Origin: Nematostella vectensis
Taxonomy: Eukaryota > Cnidaria > Anthozoa > Actiniaria > Edwardsiidae
DNA length: 64,000 nucleotides
NCBI RefSeq assembly: GCF_932526225.1
Contig: NC_064047.1
Coordinates: forward strand, 12,720,460 to 12,784,459
Reading direction: 5' to 3'
Position numbers and translations under genes: made by a program. Numbering within the stretch: the first letter of the stretch is position 1; every line of letters begins with the position of its first letter. Of the stretch, positions 45,701 to 57,039 are shown in pieces. The notes beneath the pieces were generated by a model. It had not been told where the DNA came from. It did no database searches and saw only the letters and a list, made by a program, of their open reading frames with translations.

Positions 45701-48700
45701 ACTGCAGCTTCTGGAGCACAGGGAAATGTTTGTAAACCATTTGAGCTTTACATGAAATCCCAGTGTCAATAGAAAAATTGAAATAATCACTAAATAAAAA
45801 AAAACATCTAGAAATGACTTTTTAAGAAAGTTATACAGGCACCAGTTTGAGTTTCTGTAGCTGTTATCCATCAGTTTAAGGGTAAGACCCAGATGGAACA
45901 TAACTCACAAGCCCTCTAGAAACAGATGGTGCAAAAATTTAAGTTAATATGTTTGCCATTCTCATTCTCCTAAGGGTGCAATTGAGCAAATAAATCTATT
46001 ATTCTGTCCAGGTCTAAATCCATGTCTTTGTGGGTATACATTAGTGCCAGCCCATTCAATCTGTCCTCAGTCATTGTGCTTCTCAAATAGGTTTTAAGAT
46101 TTCGAAGGGATGAAATGGATCTCTCACAAGAAGCAGATGAAATTGGAAGTGTGATCAGGATCTTTAACATGAAATAAATATTGACATATGCATCTGTCAA
46201 TATCCTCCAGTGTAGCCTAAGAGTGTCTGGAATCACTTCTCCTCTGTTATCCCTCCCCTTTCATAATCTCTCCCATAATAAAAGCTCTGCCTGTAAACCT
46301 ATATAATTTGGCATGTCTTGTCTGTAATAGTTACAAAATTCTAAAACATTAGGATTCCAGTCATCAGTAGCAATCAAAACAGAGGGTACGATCGAAATAC
46401 CTTTGTAGCAGATAAATACATCATCCTTGAATCTAGAATCGAGCTGCTCGAGTACATGGTCTAGGAAAACTCTGGTCAGATTTATCGTGTTAATAGTCTT
46501 CAGGATTTGAAGCAGGAGCATTGGGTCTATGTGTCTGTCTCTGAGCTACCCTTGGCATATCTGGTTGTACATCTACTTGTCTTGCGATAGTCACTGCATC
46601 CTGGTACAGTTCATGGTGTGTGGCATCAATGTCATTGCTCATTTCTGTGAGAACTGATATCAGAAGAGCAAGTTCTTCTTTAGCTTTCAGGATATCCATA
46701 GCTTTACTTTGCAGCTTCACTGTAAGTCGCTTAGTTAGTGCCAAAATATGTCTGACAATAACAATAGCAACAATAAAGGAAAAGTTGATAGCATTAAGTA
46801 ATGATTGGGCATCTTGTCTGCTGGTAGGATTCCAGTTGGTATTTTCATGCTTGTGTCTAGTGTAGCTGTGACTGGATGAGAAGCTCAACTATTCGGTCCA
46901 TAGCATCTATCCTTTCAATCCATCGGGTGCGGCATACATTAATTAAAGCAGTGTTTTTTTTTTTTTGTTTTTTTGCAAAAGTTCTATGATCTTGAATTCT
47001 AAATGTTCTTGTCGCTTGGGAGAGTTGTCAAAAAATTAAAAAAGCTTTCGCACAACATCCATCATGTTTCTGACATTTGGTATTTGGCAGGTATTGGCAA
47101 TACACAAATTCAGCTGGTGATTCATGCAATGGACAAAAATTGCCTTCTCATGTTCTGCTCTGATTAACGAGGAGGCTCCATTAAGTCGTCCAGCCATATT
47201 GCCAGCGCCATCATAACATTGGCCACGACAGTCTTCCATCATCAATCCTAAGTCTACTACAGCTGCAGTTATAAGGTCTTTGATGGCCTCTCCTGTTGTT
47301 CCCTCCTTACAAATATAAAATCCAAAATTCTTCTCTGAAGTTTTTGGTTGAGTCGAGAAAGATTTTCTTTGTTTGCTATATCAGCCGCTTCATCTGCCAT
47401 TACAGAAAAATATTTACTATCCCTCATTTCTTGAGATAAATTATTTAAAATATGAGCACCAACAGTTGATATCATTTGATTCTGGATGGTCTTTGAAATG
47501 TATGTGGCATTTCTTGGTGCATTTTCTAGGTGCTGCTCCAGTATTTGGTCACCACTATCTACCCGGAATTCAAGCAGTGCCTGGAAATTACCAGCTAGGG
47601 CAGCATTAGTGGGGTCACTATCCCTCAAGCCCCTGAGTGGGATATTGTTTTTCCCACAGAAAATAATTGTTTTAAAAAGGGACCTAAGGATCTCACGGTT
47701 TCTAGCAATTTGCTGTTGAATGATGTTATTTAACTGCAGATTTATCGGGACAGCGTCTGTTCGCATCATTTTCTTAAATTCTTCTATAGCAATCATAGAA
47801 AATTTGTGAATTTCACAATTTCATTGCGCGTGTTTTGTAAAGCGCGAAGCGGCCGAAGTCCAATTTGTAAGAGGAGACTTCAATAATTTGTCTAACTTAC
47901 TAGCGTTTCGCCCACACTGAACTCCGAAAAAAACACAAGCTAAGCAAAACACTCCATTGTAATATTTAGAGTAGGCTAGCCATGGATATTTCTTTAGCCA
48001 GTTTAAAACAAACTTGCGAGATTTTCCATTCTCTATTGACACTGGGAAATAGAAAAGCTCACCTGGTTTCCATACATTTTCGATGAATTTCAACTTGTCC
48101 TGAGGCGAATAGCTGGCGATCTTGTCGAAGACTAAGCCAATGTCGTAGGGAGAACAATCCTCCTTCCGACAGACAGGAGCACGAGCCATAAAGAGTAAAA
48201 ACTAGTGCAATTTGTTAACTAATTCCTTCGTAAACTCCGATGCAAGTACTGAGACTCTAGTGAAGGCAAACGAAAGAAGACCGTTGGGGGAGGTACAGAC
48301 CCTTTTATACTTTTGTCGATAGTTTCCGCGGTGGTTTCCAAGTGAGTTAGCCAATCAAAAATGGTTTTGAGTGAGTTCCAACACAATGAAAAAAATTCCA
48401 GCCAATCGCGCGGGGTTTTGAGTGTGTTCCAGGGCTAACTATAATAACACCTCACCCACCCCCTCGCTTGCAAATTGGTGACAATATTTTCCGATCTTAT
48501 CCGACGGATTTCCGAAGGTTCCCGAAAAGTAATCGAAGCTCAAATCCAAAGCTCGTGATCCAGGGCGCTCCGTGAAGTCGCATAAGAATAATAAAGACGA
48601 TAAGGCATCTTTTTACGTGTTTAATTTAATTAAAAACCAAAAATACAGGAGATTGAATGATTTCCACAGACAAGCCAATAGTTTCTAGGGATATCGGAGT

Positions 48701-50797
48701 ATTTTTTAAAAAGCCATTTAAGTTCAAAATAACTTGGTCTGAAAAACTTTGAGTGTGTTCCGGAACTCACGTAAACTACCCTGGATCCACCCCTGGAAAG
48801 CAGTTTCGTGTCTACATCGCAATACTGTAATTCCGATTCTTCCGAAAGCAGTTTTATGTCTACATCGCAATACTGTAACTCAGATTCTTCCGGAAGCAGT
48901 TTTATGCCTGAGTATCCAGAGTGAAGCCGGCAGAAGGAAGATCTTAGGACCCAAGTTTATTTTTCTTTCGATAATCTTTCTAATAATCGTTCCATAATTT
49001 ATCGTGTTTGGGGACAAACACAAGTTTGACAAGGGATGTATGTTATAGGACGGTTTGTTATATTGTTTAGGTTATAGGTTATTGTCGTCTAGTATTTCAT
49101 GTTCCTATCTTGAAGTTTTATTTATCTTTTAAGGATAATTTAGATTTTGTTTACAATTGATGGTTTCCTTAGTCTAGATTTTAGCACGCCCGTGGACCCT
49201 CCGCATCGATGACCTTTTGGTGCGTCTAAATCCGGGGAGTGTACAGTTTCTTATACGTGGCGAAATCTCCGGTTTCTTTTTGTTTTGGAAATTTTGCTTG
49301 AACAGTTAAATTCTTTCTAAATTGTATGCCACCGCCCTCACCCCTTGGTTTAGACATCTATACTTGTATCGTTATTTCAATTAGGCGAAACTGTTGTAGA
49401 CACGCGCTCTTTCAGCATGCGCAGTTAAGTTTTAAAAGTTGCTTAATCATTAGTGTTATTTTAGAGTTACCTTGACACATAGATTATTCTGTAAATACGC
49501 AGGGACAAGAGACCAACTCTGTGATTTCCCACGCCCTCACGCTTTTGTCTGATTGGTTCGTTTTGCCAAATTTTCTCCGTTTCCTCTTGAATTGTTTTAC
49601 ATTCAAGATTGTTTTACATATTTCCTTTCATGTGGGACCACTACATGGGTATCTGTCTGGTCCAAGGGTATAAATATAGCGAGCCTAATTCTGTACTTAT
49701 GCTGCTGCTGTGGCCAAACATTTGGAAAGCATTGAAAAACGCCAGCCTTGCCTTCGTCTTCATCTCCGTCTTAAGGATCCCGGCTTGTGCCCCTAACATT
49801 AATTCATACAATGGGAAATAATTTTGATTATTTTTGCTTTTTATCTTATGTTAATTAATAGAATTTCGAATATTATTTTTTACCGTTGTTTTGACTGAAA
49901 ATACAACTTTAAGCTCCATTGAAGGGTTGTGGGTAAGGGATCAATTGTATCTTTTTCCCATCGGCAATGCAATCACCATCCTTAGATGTATTTCACGGTA
50001 AAATAGCTTGGCATTCACTCATCAGAGGAGATACTAGTTATTATATAAAATGTGGTAGGACTGTATTTCTATTCCTTTTGATCAACTTTTTGCAAACACG
50101 GCATCTAATAAATCTCCATGAAATCTCTAATAAGCCCCTGGCGATTATTTCTTTTTGTCTTGACAAAATCTGCTCGATTAGAGGGAGGGGCTTGTTTCAA
50201 AACCTTTTTTTCATTTTCTGACACTAGGTATTTCGGCCCCTATAAAAGGTGTTAAAAATTAGTGCTTATTACCCGTACAAAAATAGATAAATCTAGCAAA
50301 AGTCAATTGTTCCTTTTGGGAAGATGTTGCTTCGGGGTTAGGGGTGAGAACTCAATTTCCTTGAATTTAAATAATACGAGTTCGGCACGGTTTTTGTTTT
50401 TTTATTCTAGTTTGTATTTTAAAATAACGCATTTTGTTTTATGTTCTTCAAAGTGAGTGGCCGAGGATACCAGTCCTCCACCAAGTCATTCTTGTTCACG
50501 CTGTGTAACAAGAATGGCTACCGCCCTGAAAAGTTGCCATTGAGGCGCACGCCAGATGAACAGGCCATTTATGACCACACAAGGATCGGTCCGGTGTTTG
50601 GTGGTACGTTGTTTGGTGACCTATTTATCGCTAACAACGCGGGGGGTAATAAAGTGTCCTGTACGGAGCCACACACGTACGCTCGTCCCCAGGGCGCCCC
50701 ATCTGATGGCCTGTGTGACGTCTTTGCTGGCGAACACAGATTCACACCTGACGAAATGGAGGTGTTTCACGAGGTGGTGGACTTAATACAGCTCTGA
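37970..50797 (+). CDS. TRIM-like RING/B-box/coiled-coil gene with C-terminal TLDc domain (copy B)
   Basis: Four exons, 37970-38152, 38651-39545, 43566-43979 and 50454-50797, have GT/AG borders and matching phases (0, 1, 1). They sum to 1836 coding bases, 612 codons with the stop. Order: C3HC4 RING (residues 14-56), B-box 1 (about 97-136), B-box 2 (about 156-195), coiled coil (about 200-330), Gln-rich linker (about 365), TLDc (about 395-605). RING/B-box/coiled-coil proteins are usually ubiquitin E3 ligases. TLDc occurs in OXR1, NCOA7, TBC1D24 (oxidative stress, V-ATPase binding) and IFI44 (interferon response). A TRIM with TLDc as the C-terminal substrate module is an inference from this gene model. 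Introns hold a LINE, a minisatellite and a hAT. Main doubt: the weak acceptor of exon 3. Confidence 0.78.
38342..38575. mobile_element. MITE in intron 1 (copy B)
   Basis: Counterpart of 9268-9500, with inverted arms of about 46 bp. Confidence 0.8.
38651..39545 (+). CDS. Copy B exon 2: B-boxes and coiled coil
   Basis: Begins after TTGTTCTAG and ends AAG|GTACTA, phase 1. Differs from copy A at about nine codons by residue plus one missing codon, and by a similar number of silent changes (hand count). All zinc ligands of both B-boxes are conserved between copies. Confidence 0.88.
39571..39784 (+). repeat. Expanded tetranucleotide microsatellite (GGTA/GGTC/GGCA)
   Basis: About 210 bp of three successive runs: GGTA, then GGTC, then GGCA, in intron 2 close to the donor of exon 2. 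Unit A has about 50 bp here and lacks the GGTA block. The minus-strand frame through it continues from the LINE RT and is meaningless. Confidence 0.95.
39785..42930 (-). mobile_element. CR1/L2-like LINE fragment, interrupted (copy B)
   Basis: Same insertion as 10547-12535. RT palm with YADD at 39785-40146; upstream RT including [12 protein letters not shown] and the start of RT at 41911-42400; linker region 42480-42930. Split by the composite insertion 40147-41910. The frame 41910-42278 keeps [20 protein letters not shown], the first RT block. Not capable of retrotransposition. Confidence 0.85.
40147..41910. mobile_element. Composite insertion with 183-bp direct terminal repeats
   Basis: Two direct copies of a 183-bp sequence (40147-40329 and 41728-41910), both beginning CAATCTGTTACAAAAC and ending TTGA(G/A)GATT(G/T), bound about 1.4 kb of AT-rich DNA. 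Each 183-bp copy has imperfect inverted ends of about 29 bp. Removing the whole restores the LINE codons. The inner segment also has inverted edges (TCTGAGCAAGTG and, inverted, TCTCAGAAGTG). No protein recognised. It could be a MITE pair, a miniature LTR-like element or a composite. Confidence 0.7.
42931..43565. other. Intron 2 remainder (copy B)
   Basis: Near-identical to 12536-13182 with small indels. Nothing further recognised. Confidence 0.5.
43566..43979 (+). CDS. Copy B exon 3: Gln-rich linker and first half of TLDc
   Basis: 414 bases, phase 1 in and phase 1 out, donor A|GTGAGT. Includes [44 protein letters not shown] and [12 protein letters not shown], which match the conserved W, DG, FH..CDG and FGGY positions of TLDc. 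Acceptor is GGGGCAG with a poor pyrimidine tract; it is the only acceptor in the open frame with the phase required by exon 2. Confidence 0.78.
44389..45098 (+). repeat. 48-bp minisatellite (copy B, left part, about 15 units)
   Basis: Same unit as in copy A. One unit variant with TTTTCCCCAAGGAAG appears twice here (44608 and 45029), spaced by nine units, suggesting internal block duplication. Array is cut at 45098 by the hAT element and resumes at 48796. Confidence 0.93.
45099..48795 (-). mobile_element. hAT transposon with 5-bp target duplication
   Basis: 3697 bp with perfect 16-bp inverted termini, CAGGGGTGGATCCAGG at 45099-45114 and its complement at 48780-48795. Flanked by GAAAG (45094-45098 and 48796-48800), so the target duplication is 5 bp, as in the hAT5 group rather than the usual 8 bp. 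It carries a decayed minus-strand transposase gene. Inserted in the 48-bp minisatellite of unit B only, hence younger than the duplication. Confidence 0.9.
45970..48189 (-). pseudogene. hAT transposase, P52/ZMYM6-like, broken
   Basis: From the minus-strand ATG at 48189: an N-terminal TTF-type zinc-binding region ([14 protein letters not shown], then [12 protein letters not shown]), a DUF4371-type core (47269-47796, [14 protein letters not shown]) with the catalytic-domain start, [10 protein letters not shown] and [13 protein letters not shown] (47036-47245), linker frames 46261-46888, and the C-terminal hAT dimerisation block [21 protein letters not shown] (45970-46236). An in-frame TGA at 47821-47823 and frameshifts near 47270 and 46490-46520 disable it. 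Confidence 0.85.
48796..48925 (+). repeat. 48-bp minisatellite (copy B, right part)
   Basis: Two to three units after the hAT, matching the last units of copy A's array and ending in the same GAGTATCCAGAGTGAAGCC. Confidence 0.92.
48926..50453. other. Intron 3, right part, with TATA-like site
   Basis: Matches A 14035-15063 up to about 49951, then sequence lost from A. TATAAATA at 49669-49676 with ATTGG at 49552 upstream could form an internal promoter ahead of exon 4; evidence is sequence pattern only. No coding similarity in the short frames at 49553-50456. Confidence 0.4.
50454..50797 (+). CDS. Copy B exon 4: second half of TLDc
   Basis: Follows TTCTTCAAAG and completes the split codon of exon 3. 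Encodes [42 protein letters not shown] and a final [19 protein letters not shown], the conserved C-terminal half of TLDc, then stop TGA at 50795. A polyadenylation signal AATAAA is at 51290-51295. This exon lies in the region deleted from unit A. Confidence 0.88.
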
Positions 50798-51701
50798 GCG
50801 TCTGTAAAGTGACAATAGACATAAAGACGTGTAAACATTTGTTAGTTGGTACTGTGTCATGAGAATAATGTATTTTGAATAAGGCTTCACCATCTTGTGA
50901 TGTGACCCGCGGTGCATCTTGGGTAGCATGTAAATCACAAAATATCACATGCTGTGAAAAACCCGCTAGCTAGGGTTACGGCACACGTTACTTTAGTCCA
51001 ACCTTATTTAAAAACGTGTACATCTAGAGTATGTATACCCGAATGTTATAACACAAATGCAAATTGTTAATTTTAATAATTATTCCTATAAGCTGTTAGA
51101 AACAATATGTTGTTTGGTCTAGATAACCACGTACAAGTTGTGTGTGTGTTTTTTACTTCTTTTTTAAAAATTAAGAACGATGCCTAACCCGTGTGTCTTT
51201 GCGTAGAGGGAAGGGGAAGGGACTCCTATATTAGCAAGGTACAAGGCGAGGAAGTGCAATCAGAATTTATAAGATGGCTCCTGGGGGTAAATAAATATTG
51301 AAGCTCAAATGCGTGCCTGGTGGAGGCTGGTTGACTCCCTTTGCGAACTCAAGCAAAATGCAGAGCGTTGCAATATTGGAGGTTCTAAGAAATTCAGACC
51401 GTACGAAACTTTCTAATGTAGCGATATGCACGACTCTTTATGACGCGGAAAAAAAGAATTTTAAAAACACACAATTAAATATATTTAAAGTATGGTAAAC
51501 CACACCCGACGCAGAAATACCAATAAATCTTATAAGACAGAGTCTGACATATATAGAACAACAAGTTAAATGAAATTAATAACTATGAATAGAAAGACCC
51601 TCGACATAAAACCAAATTGAGAACATTAAGGAAATTTAAGAGCGTTCACATTATCTCTCCCAAGTTAAAATCGCAGAATTGCGTTCACAAAGTTTATGCC
51701 C
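50798..51701. other. 3' flank of the gene, deleted in unit A up to about 51660
   Basis: Probable 3' untranslated region to about 51310 and then AT-rich sequence. The frame 51298-51498 has no recognisable similarity. Confidence 0.5.
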
Positions 51702-51873
51702 AGTGCACACTAGCGACATATCGACGTTACGACATGGGCGCGCGCACTCTTTTCTTCGACATAACGACATAAGATTAAAAAAATATGTTTTTTTTTTTAT
51801 GTCTTGATGTCCATGTTGTTATGACGGGCTAAACATAGTGCGCGCACCCATGTCGTTATGTTGCTAGTGTGCA
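51702..51873. mobile_element. Foldback MITE (unit B)
   Basis: Counterpart of 15103-15273. Confidence 0.8.
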
Positions 51874-51946
51874 TTATTAAGCAACCACAAACTAGCTATC
51901 AAAACAGGACGACACAAAACCCCTGAACGAAAAACGTGCCCAATAT

Positions 51947-52409
51947 GTGAGGGTGGTTGTTGTAGTGGAGTAGCCTCTCTATAAAATTATACCACTTGTG
52001 AGGGTGGTTGTTGTGGTGGAGTAGCCTCTCTATAAAATTATACCACTTGTGAGGGTGGTTGTTGTGGTGGAGTAGCCTCTCTATAAAATTATACCACTTG
52101 TGAGGGTGGTTGTTGTGGTGGAGTGGCCTCTCTATAAAATTATACCACTTGTGAGGGTGGTTGTTGTGGTGGAGTGGCCTCTCTATAAAATTATACCACT
52201 TGTGAGGGTGGTTGTTGTGGTGGAGTGGCCTCTCTATAAAATTATACCACTTGTGAGGGTGGTTGTTGTGGTGGAGTGGCCTCTCTATAAAATTATATCA
52301 CTTGTGAGGGTGGTTGTTGTGGTGGAGTGGCCTCTCTATAAAATTATACCACTTGTGAGGGTGGTTGTTGTGGTGGAGTGGCCTCTCTATAAAATTATAC
52401 CACTTGTGA
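51947..52409 (+). repeat. 51-bp minisatellite (copy B, about 9 units)
   Basis: Same unit as 16027-17063 but half as many. Begins directly after sequence matching A 15345, the spacer between having been lost. The frame 52100-52546 is open only because 51 is a multiple of 3. Confidence 0.95.
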
Positions 52410-53475
52410 GGCTGGTTAAGCGGCAATGTAACCAGCTTACTTCCGGTAGATTACGTAACTATCTCCAATCATTTGTAATGGTACGCGAAAAATATTACAA
52501 AATTGTAAAAGCAGTGTGCCTATTAGAAGTTTCTTTGAGGAGGTGACTGATAAATTAGAGCGGATGGTCTGTTAAATAGCGCGGATTCTAATAGATTCTT
52601 TCGTTTTTTGCCGGTCGAGGTTTCCGTCTGCCAACAGTGAGCTGGTGGCAATGCTGCTTTAACTAGACGAGTATTCCAGGGGTATAGAATTATCGGCTAT
52701 CGCTTTTTGGGGCAGTGAAATTTTTCAATGCTGCTTTAACTAGACGAGTATTCCAGGGGTATAGAATAATCGGCTATCGCTTTTTTGGGGCAGTGAAATT
52801 TTCCAATGCTGCTTTAACTGGAGGAGTATTCCAGGGGTATAGAATTATCGGCTATCGCTTTTTGGGGCAGTGAAATTTTTCAATGCTGCTTTAACTAGAC
52901 GAGTATTCCAGGGGTATAGAATTATCGGCTATCGCTTTTTGGGGCTGGTTAAGCGGCAATGTAACCAGCTTACTTCCGGTAGATTACGTAACTATCTCCA
53001 ATCATTTGTAATGGTACGCGAAAAATATTACAAAATTGTAAAAGCAGTGTGCCTATTAGAAGTTTCTTTGAGGAGGTGACTGATAAATTAGAGCGGATGG
53101 TCTGTTAAATAGCGCGGATTCTAATAGATTCTTTCGTTTTTTGCCGGTCGAGGTTTCCGTCTGCCAACAGTGAGCTGGTGGCAATGCTGCTTTAACTAGA
53201 CGAGTATTCCAGGGGTATAGAATTATCGGCTATCGCTTTTTGGGGCAGTGAAATTTTTCAATGCTGCTTTAACTAGACGAGTATTCCAGGGGTATAGAAT
53301 AATCGGCTATCGCTTTTTTGGGGCAGTGAAATTTTCCAATGCTGCTTTAACTGGAGGAGTATTCCAGGGGTATAGAATTATCGGTTATCGCTTTTTGGGG
53401 CAGTGAAATTTTTCAATGCTGCTTTAACTAGACGAGTATTCCAGGGGTATAGAATTATCGGCTATCGCTTTTTGG
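52410..53475 (+). repeat. 533-bp tandem duplication spanning satellite and flank
   Basis: 52410-52942 is repeated at 52943-53475, beginning GGCTGGTTAAGCGGCAATG. The repeat joins the unique 240-bp segment between the 51-bp and 77-bp arrays to four 77-bp units. Unit A has this segment once, and it lacks the TTGCCGGTCGAGG insert seen here. Confidence 0.9.
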
Positions 53476-54343
53476 GGCAGTGAAATTTTTCAATGCTGCT
53501 TTAACTAGACGAGTATTCCAGGGGTATAGAATAATCGGCTATCGCTTTTTTGGGGCAGTGAAATTTTCCAATGCTGCTTTAACTGGAGGAGTATTCCAGG
53601 GGTATGGAATTATCGGTTATCGCTTTTTGGGGCAGTAAAATTTTCCAATGCTGCTTTAACTAGACAAGTATTCCAGGGGTATAGAATTATCGGCTATCGC
53701 TTTTTGGTGGCAGTGAAATTTTCCAAGGCTGCTTTAACTAGACGAGTATTCCAGGGGTATAGAATTATCGGCTATCGCTTTTTGGGGCAGTGAAATTTTT
53801 CAATGCTGCTTTAACTAGACGAGTATTCCAGGGGTATAAAATAATCGGCTATCGCTTTTTTGGGGCAGTGAAATTTTCCAATGCTGCTTTAACTAGACGA
53901 GTATTTCAGGGGTATAGAATTATCGATTATGGCTTTTTGGGGCAGTGAAATTTTTTGATGCTGCTTTAACTAGACGAGTATTCCAGGGGTATAGAATTAT
54001 CGGCTATCGCTTTTTTGGGGCAGTAAAATTTTCCAATGCTGCTTTAACTGGAGGAGTATTTCAGGGGTATAGAATTATCGGCTATCGCTTTTTGGGGCAG
54101 TGAAATTTTCCGATGCTGCTTCAACTAGACAAGTATTCCAGGGGTATAAAATAATCGGCTATCGCTTTTTTGGGGCAGTGAAATTTTCCAATGCTGCTTT
54201 AACTAGACGAGTATTTCAGGGGTATAGAATTATCGATTATGGCTTTTTGGGGCAGTGAAATTTTCCAATGCTGCTTTAACTAGACGAGTATTCCAGGGGT
54301 ATAGAATTATCGGCTATCGCTTTTTGGGGCAGTGAAATTTTCC
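52653..54343 (+). repeat. 77-bp satellite (copy B, about 19 units)
   Basis: Same unit as in A, interrupted by the repeated flank at 52943-53180. B-specific variants include GCTTTAACTGGAGGAG and a TTTTTTGGGG lengthening, which alternate in a short higher-order pattern. Confidence 0.94.
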
Positions 54344-55370
54344 TGGAGCTCTGCCATCCCATGCACCCTCTGTTGTGCTATTACTTCATGCGCGAATGTT
54401 TATTAGGCTGAAATTTTTACCGTTTTTTTTTTTGTCAGAATGGCATTGTTTTCTGAAAATTTTGCTCTTGCTGTTCCTATTTTTGTTGGTATTTGTCGAC
54501 CCCGCCTCCCCACTTTAAATATAAAAAAGTCTATCCCTTAACATAATATAAACACACATTTGCATTTTTCTAGAATAACCCGGTGCTCCATTTTTCTCGA
54601 CTTGTCATCCTTGCTAAGAAATGTAAAACTTGATCCAATTCGGTGGACATAAAAAAATAAAAATTGAAATATCTTAAAAATGGCTTTGACCAACCATAAT
54701 ATGCTATCACATTGTATTAACAATATAATTGTTTCCTTTGTTGATGACATTTATTATTTTATTCACATAAGTGCAAAGTAAACAACAATATCTATTTATG
54801 CTATCATATGTAACACCCGCCCCTACATACTCTGCCAAAAAAATAATTGGCGTCCCGACAATATCCGTTACAATATCATTAACAATACTTATAACATGGT
54901 AACTATCGCGAACAGAGGAGCTAATTTCCTCAGCTATGCATAATACAGCTTGATAAAGAGTGGTCAGTTCTTACAAAAGCTCAGCACACCGTCTTTGATA
55001 AACTTGATAAAGTTATCGCGACTTTAAAAGACAATACGTCTCTGGAAAAAAAATGTTCTGAACTAACAAACATAATGTTCTTGCTGGCTGTTCCGTAACC
55101 TATTTCACCCTCCTATTCGCCTTGGGTTTCTTTCGTTTGTTGCTTACGCCACCCTCAACATTAATGCTTGTAACACTTAAGAAATAGTTATAACACCTGT
55201 TATTTCCTTGCAATCTCTTCCGTTACTTTCAACCGTAGCTTTCATCCGTTACTTTCATCTTGCAAAAGAACTTCAGGAAGTGTTGCTCCCAGTTTTATTT
55301 GAAGAGTTAGTATACAAATGGTGCACTGTGGTAGTAGTGCGTTACTCCCCTGGGGGTCTGTAACGCAAAG
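54344..55370. other. Sequence shared with A 19345-20555
   Basis: Same sequence with a deletion of about 150 bp near 54590 and a few changes. TGTAACACCC at 54808. Ends where unit B's private block starts. Confidence 0.45.
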
Positions 55371-56930
55371 ACCCCTCCATCACCGTTACCAAACTCACCC
55401 GCACGCGTGCTTGGTACGGCAGACGACTGCGCGTTGATTCCGCAATTCCCGTACGGGCAACTTCCTGAATGATATTCAGCATGACCGTACTGCTGTGGTT
55501 CAGTACGAGTATAATGAGGTTGTAATATGCAGACTCCCGTTCCGACACGTTGATATGTTAGCTGTCCAACCTCATCGTACGTCAACCCAACTGGAGGATT
55601 GTGCTTCCGCTGCGGTCTCTCGGTTCTATCTCCCTTACTTTAACTCCGACTGTCAAAAAAAGCTGTCTTGGCTTTCTATGAAACCTTAATTTTACTTTTG
55701 GACCACATTATATTGTGACATGAGAAAAAAATTTTTTTTTAAGGTTTGTAAGAAAACATTGAGGTACCCAGGGTTACTGTAGGTGGTATAAAAACAAGGC
55801 ATATTTTTTAGGTAATAACAGATCCTCAAGGTCCTAAATATGTATGTGCACCTTTTTTAATATCAAAACAGAATTCCAGAATAGTCGATTTAAATTTCAA
55901 GAGTTTATCAAATATATGTTGTTTTTCACATATTACTGATACTTAGGGTTTTAGGAGACCAGCTCTCAATTTCTTTAAGGTTTTAGGAAACCAGTTCTCT
56001 TTTTCTTTCTCCAAAGAAAGCTGGAGTTTACCCAAGTAATTCATTTAAGCCTGAAATCGGATGAAATACAGCAAATGTGGAAAAAAAAACCAACAAGAGA
56101 GCCAATGCGGATAAATACAGAGAATGTATGAACATTCTCACAAAAATTAGGTTTATGATGAGGTCCAAAACCTTGTGACAGAGTTGACAGCTCTGGAAAC
56201 TTATATTCAATTCAGTTATAATTTTCCTATGATAGATGGTGAAGGGCAGATTTAGAGATCAAATTTGATAAATACAGCCTAGAATATCAATTCCCTGAGG
56301 TAAGTAAGTTACTTAAAGTAAGTAAATTAAATTCAACGATGAAAAAGGTGTTCAAAGTTTGAAATCAACACAACTCCGAAAGATCGTTCCGCTAAGTACT
56401 TTAATACAATACGCTAACTTACCTACGTCTGCCAGTGCAAAGACAAATACATAGGAGCACTTGTCGCAGAAGGTGTAAAAACATTAGCTTGTTTTTTTCT
56501 TTCTTTATCTTGTGGCTTACTCTTGATATTGCAGCTTACCTTGACTCGAGCACAAGACTTGACTCTTCAAAACTTTCAACTATGCTTTTATACAGTCTTT
56601 TACGCACAATTAGACAAGTTCATATCGGTGGTTAGCATTCCCACGAATGATTTTTTTCAAGCACTTATTTTTCGACAATTCTTGGCTTTTCTGCAGTCAG
56701 TTTTCGTGTGTTTTTGAGAGGGGCAAAAATACTCATCCGCCATATTGTTTTGCGCGCTCTGGAGGCCTGTGCCTAGGCAGATCGCGGCTGGCTGGATGGA
56801 TGGCTGGCTGGCTGGCAGCTTGTGACAATGACGTCATTGACTACAAAAACTGATTCGCCTAGTTATAGACCATTTCTATACCTATGGGGCTCCGCGCCTC
56901 CGCTATTATCTAATAAGTACTGTTCGCTAC
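55371..56930. other. Unit B-only block left of the BEL element
   Basis: No gene recognised. Frames 55307-55585 (minus) and 55495-55689 (plus) overlap and have no recognisable similarity. A GGCTGGCTGGATGG-type microsatellite lies at about 56785-56816. The end (about 56880-56931) should be the 3' LTR of the BEL element. Confidence 0.4.
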
Positions 56931-57039
56931 ATCCCCCCCTTAAATTGTCCGGGTGGAGCAATTTACTTAACAAAACTTTCTCAGCTAACATGTAGTACGC
57001 AGCTTCTCGCAGGTTGTAGTCCCGAATTCGCCTATGCTG

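Noticed and set aside
50742-50948. Minus frame overlapping the last TLDc exon
   Set aside because: Shadow of exon 4 with no similarity of its own.
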